64,000 bases of DNA, from assembly GCF_025152745.1 (NCBI RefSeq), contig NZ_CP104040.1, forward strand, positions 4,307,501 to 4,371,500, given 5' to 3'. The position numbers and the translations under genes were made by a program. This document shows positions 63,501-64,000 of this stretch, piece by piece. Below the pieces are notes generated by a model, which made no database searches, was not told the DNA's origin, and worked only from the letters and a program-made list of their open reading frames with translations. Numbering within the stretch: the first letter of the stretch is position 1; the number at the start of each line of letters is the position of its first letter. Source of the DNA: Rhizobium sp. WSM4643 (GTDB taxonomy: Bacteria > Pseudomonadota > Alphaproteobacteria > Rhizobiales > Rhizobiaceae).

Positions 63501-64000
63501 CTGCTGCGAGGTGACGCCGACATGGCGCATCTGCACCTGCGTGCGTGTCCAGGCCTGAACGAGCTCGTGGGTGAAGGCATCGGGATGACGGTAGCGATTG
63601 ACCGCCTTGTCGACTTCGTCGCGGCTCGGCGCCGCAATCGTCCAGAAGATCACGCTGACTTTCTTGCCGGCCGGCACGCGGACGGTGCGACGCAGCGACA
63701 TCACCGGATCGAGCACGAAACCATCGCTGCCGGAAAGCGTGGCACCCGGATCGAAGGCGGCCGCATCGGCAAGGCTGCGGCCACGGCCGATGAACTTACG
63801 CCGGTCAGTCTCGAATTCGGTATGGCGGGTGTCGCCGGCATTGTCGACGATCAGATGTGCGATGCTGATGTTCGGCTCGTTCGGGTCGCGCTTGTTGCGT
63901 TCGGCGCGGATGACGTCGCCGCGCTTGCCGATCTCGGTCTTGACGAACATGCGGGCGAACGCCGGATGCGCATTGTCGGTGTCGTCGGAAGTGATCACCG
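60534..64000 (-). CDS. ndvB: Cyclic beta-1,2-glucan synthase NdvB, C-terminal part (N-terminus beyond window)
   Basis: The frame is open from the stop at 60534 to the right edge, giving at least 1155 residues of a protein that is about 2800 residues long in relatives. The visible part is the C-terminal half: the glycobiarsenol/GH94-like phosphorylase region with WLPGTGAGVRTLISDDVVWLAYAIHHY, catalytic-aspartate motif GGDWNDGMNRVG, then a C-terminal beta domain. In ChvB/NdvB this phosphorylase domain controls glucan ring size, and the glycosyltransferase and cyclisation domains lie in the N-terminal part, outside the window. It is the synthase for the glucan exported by NdvA and modified by OpgC. 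Confidence 0.93.
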   Translation of the reverse strand, partial: VITSDDTDNAHPAFARMFVKTEIGKRGDVIRAERNKRDPNEPNISIAHLIVDNAGDTRHTEFETDRRKFIGRGRSLADAAAFDPGATLSGSDGFVLDPVMSLRRTVRVPAGKKVSVIFWTIAAPSRDEVDKAVNRYRHPDAFTHELVQAWTRTQVQMRHVGVTSQQAAAFQHLGRYLVYPDMQLRKDEATVEAGLQSQSALWPLAISGDFPIFTLRINDDMDLEIAREALLAQEYLRSRGVTADLVIMNERASSYAQDMQHALDAMCENVRRIGQADGLRQHIFAVRKDLMEESTYHALIAASRVTLHTKNGKVVDQINRAVALFAPSKEELQEIERAERNKPPVKRVAPVPAPVVPAVVIEEEGDLDFWNGIGGFARDGREYVVRLPGGHATPQPWINVISNDSFGFHVSAEGAGFTWSVNSRDYQLTSWSNDAVVNRSGEAFYLTDLDSGAVMTPFAALSRRPDIRFEARHGLGYSVFASVQHEIALELAQTVDREKPVKLQRLRLRNTGSASRRLRLYGYVEWILGSNPARTVPFILSQHDEETGALFATNPYSIDFSNRTAFFAASETLSSFSASRREFIGKAGTIQAPQSVISAAALSGATELDGDPAAALAIDIELGAGEERDFTFFLGDTPTEEEARTVIADIRKASFDDAVEANRSFWRDFTGRLQISTPDRGMNNLVNTWLPYQSLGCRIMARTAFYQASGAFGFRDQLQDTLAFVLHEPSLARRQILNAASRQFREGDVQHWWLPGTGAGVRTLISDDVVWLAYAIHHYCNVTGDKNVLDEEIAFLEGPALLEGQHDSFYKPEISEDKASVYEHAALALDLAIARKGANGLPLFLGGDWNDGMNRVGIGGRGTSVWLGWFLAGALRSFVPYAEQRGDTARAERWSAHLTELKKALETAAWDGGYYRRGTFDDGALLGSRESPECRIDSIAQSWSVLSGEGDPARAVTAMDAVLDQLVDEDARIIRLFTPPFVNSARDPGYIKAYPPGVRENGGQYTHAATWVVMALAELKRGDDAFRCFQILNPITHALDKASAEQYRVEPYVVAADVYGNEPYTSRGGWTWYTGSAGWLYRAAVEGILGIRLKDGRLYVRPSLPSEWDGFAAEVEQGGGKYRISVSKASNDSGYTLSINGCEVTDPEEGYPLG

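Overview
This window is a gene-dense, high-GC stretch of an alphaproteobacterial chromosome. It looks like Rhizobium of the R. leguminosarum / R. etli group. The evidence is a complete run of typical rhizobial genes: the cyclic beta-1,2-glucan genes ndvA, opgC and ndvB, an ExpR-type LuxR regulator beside pyc, phbA/phbB with a divergent phaR, a CarD-fdxA-S4-helicase cluster, an RpoH2-type sigma factor, a SAM-II riboswitch in front of metA, and rhizobial palindromic repeats. Species assignment is inference. I saw no rRNA, tRNA, CRISPR array, integrase or insertion sequence.

Layout. (1) 1-9503, minus strand: a probable seven-gene operon that begins with a carrier protein. It continues with an acyl-CoA-dehydrogenase-like flavoprotein, an amino acid:[carrier protein] ligase (a synthetase homologue that charges a protein, not tRNA), a DUF1839 protein, a beta-mannosidase-like GH2 enzyme, a GT4 glycosyltransferase, and a flippase fused to an alpha/beta-hydrolase-like domain. 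This is the strongest candidate for an undescribed system: carrier-bound amino acid chemistry coupled to surface-glycan assembly. (2) 9766-12594: EF-P and its lysine-modifying enzymes EpmB and EpmA. (3) 12777-17660: GlcNAc-type amino sugar catabolism (SIS protein, NagA, AgaS/GlmS-like isomerase, GntR regulator with a clear operator) and an aldose epimerase. (4) 17887-24277: riboswitch-controlled metA, an SbmA/BacA-like transporter with a decayed nucleotide-binding domain, an ABC-F ATPase and thiamine pyrophosphokinase. (5) 24341-31652: a MarR/efflux pair, an M48 lipoprotein protease, rpoH2 with an unusual leader, carD, fdxA and hslR, followed by a SUV3-like helicase.

(6) 34928-36513: an 800-base gene-free stretch carrying three 54-bp repeats about 205 bp apart and a dense cluster of GANTC (CcrM) sites, then small envelope and stress-type proteins. 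(7) 36592-47223: PHB synthesis, ribosomal protein L32, GST, mtgA, ispA, hisC and ispG, an MFS transporter and the end of a DeoR regulator. (8) 47224-51652: the DeoR gene, a DMT-transporter remnant, a polar amino-acid ABC transporter and an FMN reductase. (9) 51844-64000: pyruvate carboxylase, expR, and the cyclic glucan export, modification and synthesis genes, with ndvB running off the right edge.

Cell-surface glycans recur: the left operon, the cyclic glucan cluster and ExpR all point to envelope polysaccharide biology. General stress is a second theme. A perfect EcfG-type promoter lies upstream of rpoH2 and a near-consensus one upstream of a DUF3309 gene. Gene starts were chosen from Shine-Dalgarno spacing, family length and overlap with neighbours, and are stated where uncertain.
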